Assembly: GCA_008636095.1 (NCBI GenBank)
Contig: VSJD01000059.1
Coordinates: 1-13,396, forward strand
DNA length: 13,396 bases
Origin: Kiritimatiellota bacterium
Lineage (GTDB): Bacteria; Verrucomicrobiota; Kiritimatiellia; JAAZAB01
Reading direction: 5' to 3'
Shown here: positions 5,295 through 13,206 of the stretch, piece by piece
Numbering within the stretch: position 1 is the stretch's first letter
How the letters are laid out: each line of letters starts with the position of its first letter
Program-made: the position numbers and the translations under genes
The notes under the pieces: generated by a model
Databases searched by the model: none
Seen by the model: only the letters and a program-made list of their open reading frames with translations
What the model was told of the DNA's origin: nothing

Positions 5295-7073
5295 ATGGAT
5301 GCCGTTCCTCCAGACACAATCCCCTCCGGCGAACTGATTTTTCGCGGCATCGGCGTGTCCGCGGGTATCGCCATAGGGCGCGCGTTCCTGCGCCCTCTGC
5401 CGGATGATCAGGTCGTTGAGCGGGATATTTCACGCGCGGATGTGCCCCGCGAGATCGCGCGTTATGAAGCCGCCCTCATCGCGACCCGCCAACAGATTCG
5501 TGCAATCCAGAAGGATTGCGATCCCGACGTGGCCGGCATATTTGATGCCCACCTGTTGTTCCTGGATGATGGCCCCTTCATTAAGAATGTGTTTACGGGG
5601 ATCGAGGGACGCCGTAAAAATGTGGAGGTCGTGCTCCGGGATGTGGCCACAGGCTTTATGCAGTCGCTGGCCCGGGTCAAGGATGAGTACTTGCGCGAAC
5701 GGGCCAACGATGTGCAGGACGTTGCCCGCCGCATTTTGCACAACCTGGCCGGCAAACAAGTGACGCTGGCGGACATTACCGAGCCGGGCACAATTGTCGT
5801 GGCCAACGATTTGTCGCCTTCGGAAACGGTATCCATCAACAAGGATCGGGTGGGGGGCATTGTGCTGGACCTGGGCAGTCCAACGGCCCATACCGCCATC
5901 GTTGCCGCCAAACTGGGCATCCCGGCAGTGGTCGGTCTGCATAATATCAGCAAGGAAGTGCGCTCCGGTGACGAGTTGCTCGTGGATGGCGGCAAGGGAT
6001 TGGTGGTCCTGCGTCCTACGCTGGAGCGCCGCACGCAGGCCCTGCGCCAGGCGGAGTCCAAGCACGGCATTGAGATCGAACTCGGGCGGCTCAAGGATTT
6101 GCCGGCGGAAACGGTGGACGGATATCGGGTCACGCTTTCCGCCAATATCGAGTTGCCTAAGGACGTGGACGCAGTGCTGGCCGGCGGTGCGGAAGGCGTC
6201 GGCCTGTTCCGGACGGAGTATTTTTACATGTCGAGCAAGGATCTGCCCACGGAAGAGGAGCAATACGAGGCTTACCGGACCGTGGCCCAGCGCCTGATGC
6301 CCGCCCCGGTCATCATTCGCACGCTGGATCTCGGCGGCGACAAGTTCCTTTCCAATCTGGACGTGAATTGGAAGGAATCTAATCCGTTCATGGGCTGGCG
6401 GGCAATCCGCTTCTGCCTGGCCCAACCGGACCTGTTTCGCACGCAACTACGCGCCATTCTGCGCGCCAGTATCGTAGGCAATGTCAGCATCATGTATCCC
6501 ATGATCAGCAATCTCGATGAAATTGTCCGCGCCAACGTGATCCTGGACCAGGCCAAAAAGGAACTGTTGGAAAAAGGTCACCCGTTTAACCCGCACGTCG
6601 AGGTTGGCGCCATGATTGAAGTGCCCGCGGCCGCGCTCGTGGCCGATATGCTGGCACCCTATGTCAGTTTTTTCAGTATCGGCACCAACGATCTCATCCA
6701 ATACACGCTGGCCATTGATCGCGGCAACGAACGGGTAGCCTATCTCTACGAACCCACCCATCTGGCCATCCTGCGGCTGATCAAGAACACCATTGATATC
6801 GGTCATCGCCACGGCATCTGGACCGGCATCTGCGGCGGCATGGCCAGCGACCCGCTGATGACGCCGCTCCTGCTGGGGTTGGGCATTGACGAGTTGAGCG
6901 TCAGTTGCTCCGCACTGTCCATGGTCAAGGACGCCATCCGCCGGGTCAGTCTGTCGGAAGCCCGCGAAATTGCCCAGCTGGCGTTAACTTCGCAATCGTC
7001 CGTGGATGTGCATGACATGTTTCGGGAACTAACCAAAAAAATTGCTCCGGAAATTCTTGAACTGGTGGAATGA
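5295..7073 (+). CDS. ptsI: Phosphoenolpyruvate-protein phosphotransferase (PTS Enzyme I)
   Basis: Takes phosphate from phosphoenolpyruvate and passes it to HPr, the entry step of the PTS relay. The product is 592 residues, slightly longer than the usual 570-575. Domains in order: N-terminal HPr-binding and swivelling part with phospho-His199 in GSPTAHTAIVAAKLGIPAVVG (194-214), then the PEP-binding barrel with GLFRTEYF (Arg306), IRTLDLGGDK (Arg342), MIEVP (Glu442), GTNDLIQYTLAIDR (463-476) and GICGGMA (Cys513). All catalytic positions I can check are present. No GAF domain is present, so it is not the PtsP (nitrogen) form. ATG 5295 has no clear ribosome binding site and follows directly after array 4. 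No sugar-specific Enzyme II lies in the window, so the relay may be mainly regulatory or serve permeases encoded elsewhere. Confidence 0.96.
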   Translation: MDAVPPDTIPSGELIFRGIGVSAGIAIGRAFLRPLPDDQVVERDISRADVPREIARYEAALIATRQQIRAIQKDCDPDVAGIFDAHLLFLDDGPFIKNVFTGIEGRRKNVEVVLRDVATGFMQSLARVKDEYLRERANDVQDVARRILHNLAGKQVTLADITEPGTIVVANDLSPSETVSINKDRVGGIVLDLGSPTAHTAIVAAKLGIPAVVGLHNISKEVRSGDELLVDGGKGLVVLRPTLERRTQALRQAESKHGIEIELGRLKDLPAETVDGYRVTLSANIELPKDVDAVLAGGAEGVGLFRTEYFYMSSKDLPTEEEQYEAYRTVAQRLMPAPVIIRTLDLGGDKFLSNLDVNWKESNPFMGWRAIRFCLAQPDLFRTQLRAILRASIVGNVSIMYPMISNLDEIVRANVILDQAKKELLEKGHPFNPHVEVGAMIEVPAAALVADMLAPYVSFFSIGTNDLIQYTLAIDRGNERVAYLYEPTHLAILRLIKNTIDIGHRHGIWTGICGGMASDPLMTPLLLGLGIDELSVSCSALSMVKDAIRRVSLSEAREIAQLALTSQSSVDVHDMFRELTKKIAPEILELVE

Positions 7074-7085
7074 TTTCGGCATAAT
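7057..7085 (+). promoter_or_regulatory. Candidate sigma70-type promoter for metK
   Basis: TTGAAC at 7057-7062 and CATAAT at 7080-7085 are separated by exactly 17 bases, overlapping the end of ptsI. The -10 matches consensus at 5 of 6 and the -35 at 4 of 6. Transcription would start near 7092, leaving an approximately 54-base leader before metK with a small hairpin (GCAAAA...TTTTGT, about 7117-7132) just ahead of the AAAGGA ribosome site. Not experimentally supported. Confidence 0.4.
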
Positions 7086-7145
7086 GCCCCCTGTTTTCGT
7101 GAAACCCATGCTCCGGCAAAAGCGAAGTTTTGTAAAGGAAATCAT

Positions 7146-8318
7146 ATGATGGCTACCAGAAGGCACATGTTTACTTCGGAATCGGTAACGGAAGGACATC
7201 CGGACAAGATCGCAGATGCGATTTCGGATGCCGTCCTGGATGCCAATCTGGCCCAGGACAAGCACGCCCGCGTGGCGTGCGAAACCCTGGTCGCCACGGG
7301 CATGGCGATCATCGCCGGTCAAATTACCAGCAAGGCATCCATCAATTATGCCGATGTGGTGCGGGACACGATCCGGGAAATCGGGTACGTGGATGCCGCC
7401 ATGGGGTTCGACGCCAATTCCTGCGCCGTGCTGGTGGCACTGGACCGCCAGTCACCGGACATCTCCCAGGGTGTGACCGCGGGGCATGGGCTGTTCAAGG
7501 AGCAGGGGGCCGGTGATCAGGGCATGATGTTCGGGTATGCCTGTGATGAAACGCCGGAACTGATGCCCATGCCGATCATGTATGCCCACCGCCTGACGCG
7601 CGAGCTGGCGGCCGCGCGGCGTAGCGGGAAACTTCCCTTTCTACGACCGGATGGCAAATCGCAGGTCACGGTGATTTACGAGGATGATAAACCGGTGCGC
7701 GTGGACACGGTGGTCATCTCCACCCAGCATGCGCCGGATGTGGCTTATGGTAAATTGCGCAAGACCATTATCAATGAAATTATTCGCAAGGTAATCCCGG
7801 CGAAGTATCTGAATGCGAAAACCCGTTATCTGATCAACCCGACCGGCCGTTTTGTAGTCGGCGGTCCGCAGGGGGACACGGGACTTACCGGTCGCAAGAT
7901 CATTGCCGATACCTACGGTGGCATGGGCCGGCATGGCGGCGGGGCCTTCTCCGGCAAGGACCCGTCCAAGGTGGACCGTAGCGCCGCCTACATGGCGCGT
8001 TACATTGCCAAAAATATCGTGGCGGCCAAGCTGGCCCGCCGGTGCGAAGTCCAGCTTGCCTACGCCATTGGATTCGCGGAACCGGTTTCGGTGCTGGTCC
8101 ATACTTTTGGCACGGGACAGGTTGCCGATGCAAAAATAGAGAAGGCCGTAACCCGTGTTTTTGGGCTCAAGCCGGCCCAGATCATCGCGCACTTGAAACT
8201 GTTGAGGCCGATTTATCGTGCCACCTGCTCCTATGGGCACTTCGGGCGGACGAAGGATCTAAAGGCGTTCACGTGGGAAAAGACGGACAAGATCGCGGCG
8301 CTCCGCAAAGCCATTTAA
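7146..8318 (+). CDS. metK: S-adenosylmethionine synthetase (methionine adenosyltransferase)
   Basis: Makes S-adenosylmethionine from methionine and ATP in the cytoplasm. The product is 390 residues, the normal length. Family landmarks: [20 protein letters not shown] 9-28 with catalytic His18, [12 protein letters not shown] 121-132, the [21 protein letters not shown] region 231-251, [19 protein letters not shown] 264-282 (phosphate-binding loop), and the closing SYGHFGR 362-368. AAAGGA at 7134-7139 lies 6 bases before ATG 7146 and 9 before ATG 7149, so either ATG could be used (one residue difference). ahcY follows after a hairpin-rich gap, linking synthesis of the methyl donor to removal of its by-product. 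A candidate promoter overlaps the end of ptsI, so metK-ahcY may be a separate transcript. Confidence 0.97.
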   Translation: MMATRRHMFTSESVTEGHPDKIADAISDAVLDANLAQDKHARVACETLVATGMAIIAGQITSKASINYADVVRDTIREIGYVDAAMGFDANSCAVLVALDRQSPDISQGVTAGHGLFKEQGAGDQGMMFGYACDETPELMPMPIMYAHRLTRELAAARRSGKLPFLRPDGKSQVTVIYEDDKPVRVDTVVISTQHAPDVAYGKLRKTIINEIIRKVIPAKYLNAKTRYLINPTGRFVVGGPQGDTGLTGRKIIADTYGGMGRHGGGAFSGKDPSKVDRSAAYMARYIAKNIVAAKLARRCEVQLAYAIGFAEPVSVLVHTFGTGQVADAKIEKAVTRVFGLKPAQIIAHLKLLRPIYRATCSYGHFGRTKDLKAFTWEKTDKIAALRKAI

Positions 8319-8346
8319 AACTGTAGCAAGCTGGTTTTAATGTATA

Positions 8347-8426
8347 GGATTTTTAATCCATAGCGGTTCTAACGAACCGTAACTACACCAGACCGGATCG
8401 GTGTAGGGGCCGTTCGTGAGAACGGC
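8347..8426 (+). promoter_or_regulatory. Cluster of four consecutive hairpins, metK-ahcY gap
   Basis: Four stems fit without overlap: GGAT/ATCC 8347-8359; CGGTTC/GAACCG 8364-8379 with a TAAC loop; CTACACC/GGTGTAG 8383-8406; and GCCGTTC/GAACGGC 8409-8426 with a GTGA (GNRA) tetraloop. The last three stems are perfect. They precede ahcY by 35 bases. I do not recognise a known SAM or SAH riboswitch consensus. The GTAGGGGCCGTTC stretch also resembles dispersed genomic repeats of the GTAGGGGC type, so this may be repeat DNA rather than a regulator. Confidence 0.5.
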
Positions 8427-8461
8427 AGAGTTGCCGAAGATCTAATCAAGAAAGTGATTCC

Positions 8462-9868
8462 ATGACCAAACGAACAAAGCAATTCAGCGTGGCCGATATG
8501 AAGTTGGCCGATTGGGGCCGCAAGGAAATTGACTATGCCGAGGTGGAAATGCCGGGCCTGATGGCCCTGCGCCGGGAATATGGCCGCCAGCGTCCGCTGC
8601 GCGGCGCGCGGATTACCGGTTCACTGCATATGACCATCCAGACGGCCGTGCTGATTGAGACTCTGCAGGCTTTGGGCGCCCGGGTCCGCTGGTCGAGTTG
8701 CAATATTTATTCGACCCAGGACCATGCGGCCGCCGCCGTTGCCGCGCGCGGTACCCCGGTGTTCGCCTACAAGGGCGAATCCCTGTCGGATTATTGGGAA
8801 TACCTGGACCAATCCCTGGACTGGGGTCGCGGCCAGGGCCCCACCACCATCCTGGATGATGGCGGCGACGCCACGCTCTTTGTGCATCTGGGCCACCAGG
8901 CTGAGGAAAACCCGAAGATTTTGAACGCCAAGCCCGGCAGTCCCGACGAGTGTGCCCTGCTGGCGCAGTTAAAGAAATCACGGCGGCGTGATCCGAAACG
9001 GTTTCACCGGATCGTGCCGTCCATCGTGGGCGTTTCCGAGGAAACCACCACGGGCGTTCATCGGCTGTACCAGATGATGGGAAAAAAGCGCCTGCTGTTC
9101 CCCGCGTTTAACGTCAACGATTCGGTCACGAAATCCAAGTTCGACAATCTCTACGGCTGTCGCCACTCGCTCGTGGATGGTATCATGCGGGCCACGGACG
9201 TCATGCTGGCCGGTAAAGTGGCCGTGGTGGCCGGATATGGCGACGTCGGCAAGGGCTGCTGCCAATCCCTGCGCGGCCAGGGGGCGCGCGTCATGGTGAC
9301 CGAGATAGATCCCATTTGTGCCTTGCAGGCGTCCATGGAAGGATATGAAGTCGTGACCATGGATCAGGCCTGCACCATTGGCGATCTGTTTATCACGGCC
9401 ACCGGCTGTTGCGCCGTTATTACCGAGCGGCACATGCGCCGGATGAAACACATGGCCGTGGTCTGCAATATCGGACATTTCGATTCGGAAATCGAGGTCG
9501 AAAAACTCCGGCGCTACACTTGGATGCCCATCAAGCCGCAGGTGGATAAAGTCACGTTCCCGAGTGGCCGGAGCATCGTTTTGCTGGCAGAGGGGCGACT
9601 GGTCAACCTGGGCTGTGCCACAGGGCATCCCAGTTTTGTGATGTCAAACAGTTTTACCAACCAGGTACTGGCGCAGATCGAACTCTTTACCCATCCGGAG
9701 CAATACCCAATCGGCGTGTTCGTCCTGCCCAAGATCCTGGATGAAAAAGTTGCCCGTTTGCACTTAGGCAAGCTGGGGGTCCGGCTGGAAACGCTCTCCC
9801 GCAAGCAGGCGAACTATCTCGGGATTAAAAGCCAAGGCCCGTACAAGACGGAGCATTACCGGTACTAA
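8462..9868 (+). CDS. ahcY: Adenosylhomocysteinase (S-adenosyl-L-homocysteine hydrolase)
   Basis: Splits S-adenosylhomocysteine to adenosine and homocysteine, relieving product inhibition of methyltransferases; NAD is a bound cofactor. The product is 468 residues, the long bacterial form, with the extra segment around residues 150-185. Landmarks: [16 protein letters not shown] 53-68 (His56), STQDHAAAA 84-92, LDDGGD 131-136, VSEETTTGV 191-199, [17 protein letters not shown] 216-232 (catalytic Lys and Asp), Rossmann motif GYGDVGKG 258-265, [10 protein letters not shown] 335-344, and the C-terminal KTEHYRY, the cofactor-contacting tail with Lys and Tyr. Start ATG 8462 has only a weak purine stretch (AAGAAAG 8448-8454). 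The gene lies downstream of metK in the same direction. The SAH/MTA nucleosidase route is not represented in the window. Confidence 0.97.
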   Translation: MTKRTKQFSVADMKLADWGRKEIDYAEVEMPGLMALRREYGRQRPLRGARITGSLHMTIQTAVLIETLQALGARVRWSSCNIYSTQDHAAAAVAARGTPVFAYKGESLSDYWEYLDQSLDWGRGQGPTTILDDGGDATLFVHLGHQAEENPKILNAKPGSPDECALLAQLKKSRRRDPKRFHRIVPSIVGVSEETTTGVHRLYQMMGKKRLLFPAFNVNDSVTKSKFDNLYGCRHSLVDGIMRATDVMLAGKVAVVAGYGDVGKGCCQSLRGQGARVMVTEIDPICALQASMEGYEVVTMDQACTIGDLFITATGCCAVITERHMRRMKHMAVVCNIGHFDSEIEVEKLRRYTWMPIKPQVDKVTFPSGRSIVLLAEGRLVNLGCATGHPSFVMSNSFTNQVLAQIELFTHPEQYPIGVFVLPKILDEKVARLHLGKLGVRLETLSRKQANYLGIKSQGPYKTEHYRY

Positions 9869-9871
9869 AGA

Positions 9872-9957
9872 TAATGCAGAATGAAGAATGCAGAATTAAT
9901 AATTCGGAATTAAGAATTTAATCCTTCGTTTCTGCATTCTTCATTCTACATTCTGCA
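9872..9957. repeat. Heptamer array 5: inverted arms, ahcY-permease gap
   Basis: Seven 7-base units fit in phase at 9872-9920. Five share the GAAT start (for example GAATGCA 9886-9892, GAATTAA 9893-9899); the other two begin TAAT. The right arm, 9930-9957, is four units of TTCTGCA type (9930-9936 and 9951-9957 are identical), the reverse complement of the left type. AATGCAGAATG at the left outer edge pairs exactly with CATTCTGCATT at the right, and the stem continues for over 20 bases with single mismatches. The array fills nearly the whole 100-base gap, starting 3 bases after the ahcY stop and ending 11 bases before the next ATG. Confidence 0.9.
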
Positions 9958-9968
9958 TTTCCGTCACC

Positions 9969-11441
9969 ATGCGCATTCTAACGACTTATATCACCCGTCA
10001 GTTCCTCCTGACGTTTGTAATTACGCTGGCGGTATTCCTGTTCGTCATGGCAGTGGGGAATATCTTCAAGGTCATTGACCTGTTCTCGCGGGGGGTGCCG
10101 GGGCTTCTGATCCTGCAGGTGTTTTCCTATGGAATTCCTTTTTCTCTGATTTTTGCCATTCCAATGAGCGTGATGGCCGCAGCGTTTTTGGTTTTCAGCC
10201 GCATGGCCAGCGATCGCGAGCTTATTGCCATGAAGGCTTGTGGGATCAGCCTCTGGCAGGTCGTTCAACCGCCGGTCTTGATCGCCGCCCTGCTCAGCTT
10301 GGTCTGCATCTATATCAACTGCAATCTGGCCCCCGATAGTCACTATGCCCGCCGCACGGTGCTGGGCAAGCTGGGCGTGGAAACGCCGTTGACGCTCCTC
10401 GACGAGGGCCGGTTCATTCGTGATTTCCCGGGATTCACGATTTACATCGCGCGTAAAGACGGTCAGCGTGTATCTGACATTGTTATTTATGAGTTTGACC
10501 GTAAGGGCGTCAAACAGACGGTACGGGCCAAATCGGGCACGATCGAGACTGACAAACAGAATCCAGGCAAGATCTTGATTCGCTTGTTCCAGGTGCGCAT
10601 AGATCAGGCCGACGAACAGTTTCCCAACGATCTGAGCCGCACGAAGCGCCTGAGCGCCGATGAATATCCGGTAAGCATTGATGTGGCTGAACTGATGAAT
10701 CGGGGCATCGTCTGGAAAAAGCGGGCCGATTTGACCATGCTGGAAATTTTCAGGACTATTCGTGGTTCCATGCTGTTCTCTTCCGATGATTTTACCGACC
10801 TGAACGGTCTGGCACAGGTACTGGCCGATCCGCCAAACCGGTTGACTGATTTTATCCAAGCCCACCTGTCTGATAATACCATGGCTTGGCTCAATAAGTT
10901 CGATGGCTCGTCGGCGACATGTGCGGGTTTGCCGGCGGCGTTGGTCACGGATTTTAACCGGATAATGGCCGGGCCGTGTATTTACACGGCCCAACGTTTC
11001 CAGGGGGTTAATCTGAACAATAACACCCGCGTCCTGTTGGACCATCAACCGACCGGGGAAACCCTTCTGCGCCTCAATCGCATGCTGTTGGAGGATGCCT
11101 ATCCGACATTTCTGGCACGCAATTTCCTCTCAAATCTCAAAGCGGAGGATGCCGTCGTGCATCGGATGTCACTCATGGTGGAGGTCAGCACCCGCCTGGC
11201 GTTGTCACTCTCGTGTTATGCTTTTGTCCTGCTGGGCGCGGCGCTGGGCATGAAGATTCATCGCAAGGAATCCTCCATCGGCATTGCGGTGTCGCTCCTG
11301 CTGGTATTTGTTTTTTATTTCTTCATCATCATTGCGGATGCCATGGTGAATCACCCCAAATTCCAGCCGCATCTGATCGTCTGGATCCCGTTTGTGGCAT
11401 CGGAAATCATCGGCTACGTGCTCATCAAACGGGCGAATTAG
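9969..11441 (+). CDS. LptF/LptG-family (YjgP/YjgQ) permease with a large internal insertion
   Basis: Membrane subunit expected to pair with LptB and lift LPS out of the inner membrane. The start MRILTTYITRQFLLTF, the three N-terminal membrane segments (about 11-33, 52-76, 98-120), the cytoplasmic link MASDRELIAMKACGIS (79-94), a periplasmic domain (about 121-255), and three C-terminal membrane segments (about 405-428, 436-458, 466-488) are the family plan. At 490 residues it is some 125 longer than usual. The excess lies at about 267-395, between LTMLEIFRTIRG and VEVSTRLALSLSC, and contains no clear membrane segment. Only one such gene is here, and I cannot tell LptF from LptG; the partner must lie elsewhere. 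No ribosome binding site is visible before ATG 9969, which follows array 5. The gene converges on the glycosyltransferase, 70 bases away. Confidence 0.88.
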   Translation: MRILTTYITRQFLLTFVITLAVFLFVMAVGNIFKVIDLFSRGVPGLLILQVFSYGIPFSLIFAIPMSVMAAAFLVFSRMASDRELIAMKACGISLWQVVQPPVLIAALLSLVCIYINCNLAPDSHYARRTVLGKLGVETPLTLLDEGRFIRDFPGFTIYIARKDGQRVSDIVIYEFDRKGVKQTVRAKSGTIETDKQNPGKILIRLFQVRIDQADEQFPNDLSRTKRLSADEYPVSIDVAELMNRGIVWKKRADLTMLEIFRTIRGSMLFSSDDFTDLNGLAQVLADPPNRLTDFIQAHLSDNTMAWLNKFDGSSATCAGLPAALVTDFNRIMAGPCIYTAQRFQGVNLNNNTRVLLDHQPTGETLLRLNRMLLEDAYPTFLARNFLSNLKAEDAVVHRMSLMVEVSTRLALSLSCYAFVLLGAALGMKIHRKESSIGIAVSLLLVFVFYFFIIIADAMVNHPKFQPHLIVWIPFVASEIIGYVLIKRAN

Positions 11442-11511
11442 TCGTTCTTATTTCGTCATCCGCCTGCATTCTTCCCTGGGCTGGTGTCCGTCTGGCGTCT
11501 GTCCTCCGGTG

Positions 11512-13206
11512 TTACCGTGGACTGGGCGGCAGGAGCTCTAAAATGATGGTGTCGGGGTCGCGCGGGATGGTTGTGGGGACCGTGCTCAAATCTAATGGCT
11601 TGAATCGCTTTTCCATGTCCTGGGGCTCGATGACCGCGAAGACGCGGCCGGGCGCTTTCCGCAAGAAAGCTTCCAGTTGGTCCTTATCTTTCAATTCCCA
11701 GGCTCGTTCCGGTTCCGCGCGCATGCCGTAAAGTAATTCATTCGTGTCCTGGAATGGAACGTAGATCTTCTGGGTATAGAAGGGCAGGGCGGGCCGGTAA
11801 GACCAGAACACCACGATCTGATCTTCCGGCTTGAGCTGGGCCGCCAATTGTTTATACACGTGGGATGAGTTGATGTGCAGAAGCACGTTGAAATCTTTGC
11901 CGGCCAAAGGCGATAGTAACAATGCCGTGGTCAGCACGATCCCGGTATTCAAGCCCAGCAGGCCGGTAAACGCGCGATAGCCCCGCGTCGCGATCAGCAC
12001 GATCAGCATGACCACGATCGGAAGCAAGGCTACCACGCTTCGGCCGCTGATCGGATAAATCTCTTTCGGAATGATTCTGAAATAGCTGATCAGCCACACA
12101 ACCATGATGGCCAACGCCGCGATGAACAGGCCGGCGGCGCCAATATTCCACAGGATCCGATCGCGTCGGCTATCATCCCGGTCGGTCAGGCCCCAGCGGC
12201 CCAGCAGGAGTCCGAGCGCTGGAATCGCCGGCAGGATGTAGGACATCAGTTTGCCGGTGCTGGCCGAGAAGAATCCAATCACGACCACGATCCAGACCAA
12301 CAGGAACCGGGACAAGCTATCCGTGCGCCATCCCCGGTTCGCGATCAACCGCCAAGCGGCGCGCACAATAAAAAGTGTCCAGGGTAATAGCAACAGGGGG
12401 ATGACCATGGCAAAAAACCAGAATGGCTCCGGGTGAAGCTGGATCTCGCGCGTGCCCGTGAAACGCGAAAAATGTTCGTCAATGACGAAATAATGAAAAA
12501 AGCCCGGGTTATGCTTCTCCAACAGGAGCATGACCGGGGTCAGCAGTCCGACACACAAAAGAATGGCCCAGGGCACGGACCATGTCCGCAGGGCCGCAGG
12601 GCGTCGCTCCCAGAGCAGCCAGATAAAAATAATGGCGGGCGGCAAAATGATGGCGACCGCGCCTTTTGTCAGGAACGCAAGCGCGGCGGCAATGGATGCG
12701 ACGGAGAATAGCAAAAAACGCCGGCCGCCGGATACGCCCGGCTGACAGCCAAAGAAAAGCGAAATACAGGTCAGGGCGAACCACATAAACAAAAATGAAT
12801 CGGTCAACAGCAATCCCGTGCCGGCCAGGAAGCCGATCATGGACAGCATGGTCAGGGTGGCAATATCGGCCGTGGTGCGTTCCCATTTTCGACGTGCCAG
12901 GAACCAAAAAATGCCGGTCAGCAAGAGCCCGCTTATCAGCAGCGGCACGCGCACGGCCCAATCCCTGGCACCGAACACTTTGATCGCTGGAGCAACCAGC
13001 CAGTAAGTCAGCGGTGGTTTTTCATAATAGCGGTAACCCAGCATGTGCATTTCCAGCCAGTTGCCGCTGACGACCATTTCCCGGGGGACTTCGGAATAGC
13101 GGCCCTCATCGGGGTCGTTAAAGCCGCGGTAGAACAGAACAATCAAAAACGCGCAGGCGATGACCAGCAGGGATAGGCTGAATAGTTTTTTTTGCAGATT
13201 GCTCAT
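11512..13206 (-). CDS. ArnT/PMT-family membrane glycosyltransferase
   Basis: A 564-residue polytopic protein of the polyprenyl-phosphate-sugar-dependent GT-C type, the fold of ArnT (aminoarabinose to lipid A) and protein mannosyltransferases. After a first membrane segment (about 9-26) comes DPDEGRYSEVPREM (31-44), with the DE acidic pair of the catalytic loop, and YYEKPPLTYW (60-69). These two blocks are typical of ArnT-like proteins. About a dozen hydrophobic segments follow, with LAFLTKGA near 180-190, then a C-terminal soluble region (about 440-564). ATG 13206 begins MSNLQKK just before the first membrane segment; an upstream TTG at 13260 would add 18 residues of poor quality. No clear ribosome site. 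The neighbouring LPS genes suggest an acceptor in lipid A or LPS core, but substrate and acceptor cannot be read from sequence. Confidence 0.85.
   Translation of the reverse strand: MSNLQKKLFSLSLLVIACAFLIVLFYRGFNDPDEGRYSEVPREMVVSGNWLEMHMLGYRYYEKPPLTYWLVAPAIKVFGARDWAVRVPLLISGLLLTGIFWFLARRKWERTTADIATLTMLSMIGFLAGTGLLLTDSFLFMWFALTCISLFFGCQPGVSGGRRFLLFSVASIAAALAFLTKGAVAIILPPAIIFIWLLWERRPAALRTWSVPWAILLCVGLLTPVMLLLEKHNPGFFHYFVIDEHFSRFTGTREIQLHPEPFWFFAMVIPLLLLPWTLFIVRAAWRLIANRGWRTDSLSRFLLVWIVVVIGFFSASTGKLMSYILPAIPALGLLLGRWGLTDRDDSRRDRILWNIGAAGLFIAALAIMVVWLISYFRIIPKEIYPISGRSVVALLPIVVMLIVLIATRGYRAFTGLLGLNTGIVLTTALLLSPLAGKDFNVLLHINSSHVYKQLAAQLKPEDQIVVFWSYRPALPFYTQKIYVPFQDTNELLYGMRAEPERAWELKDKDQLEAFLRKAPGRVFAVIEPQDMEKRFKPLDLSTVPTTIPRDPDTIILELLPPSPR

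Noticed and set aside
5430..6446. Long minus-strand open frame opposite ptsI
   Set aside because: It lies wholly opposite a well-supported gene; no recognisable domain; typical antisense shadow of GC-rich coding DNA.
7086..7145. SAM riboswitch before metK
   Set aside because: The leader is about 55 bases with one small hairpin and no match to the SAM riboswitch cores I know.
9978..11048. Minus-strand open frame of 356 codons opposite the permease
   Set aside because: Composition rich in His, Gln and Arg with no domain; opposite a clear membrane protein gene.
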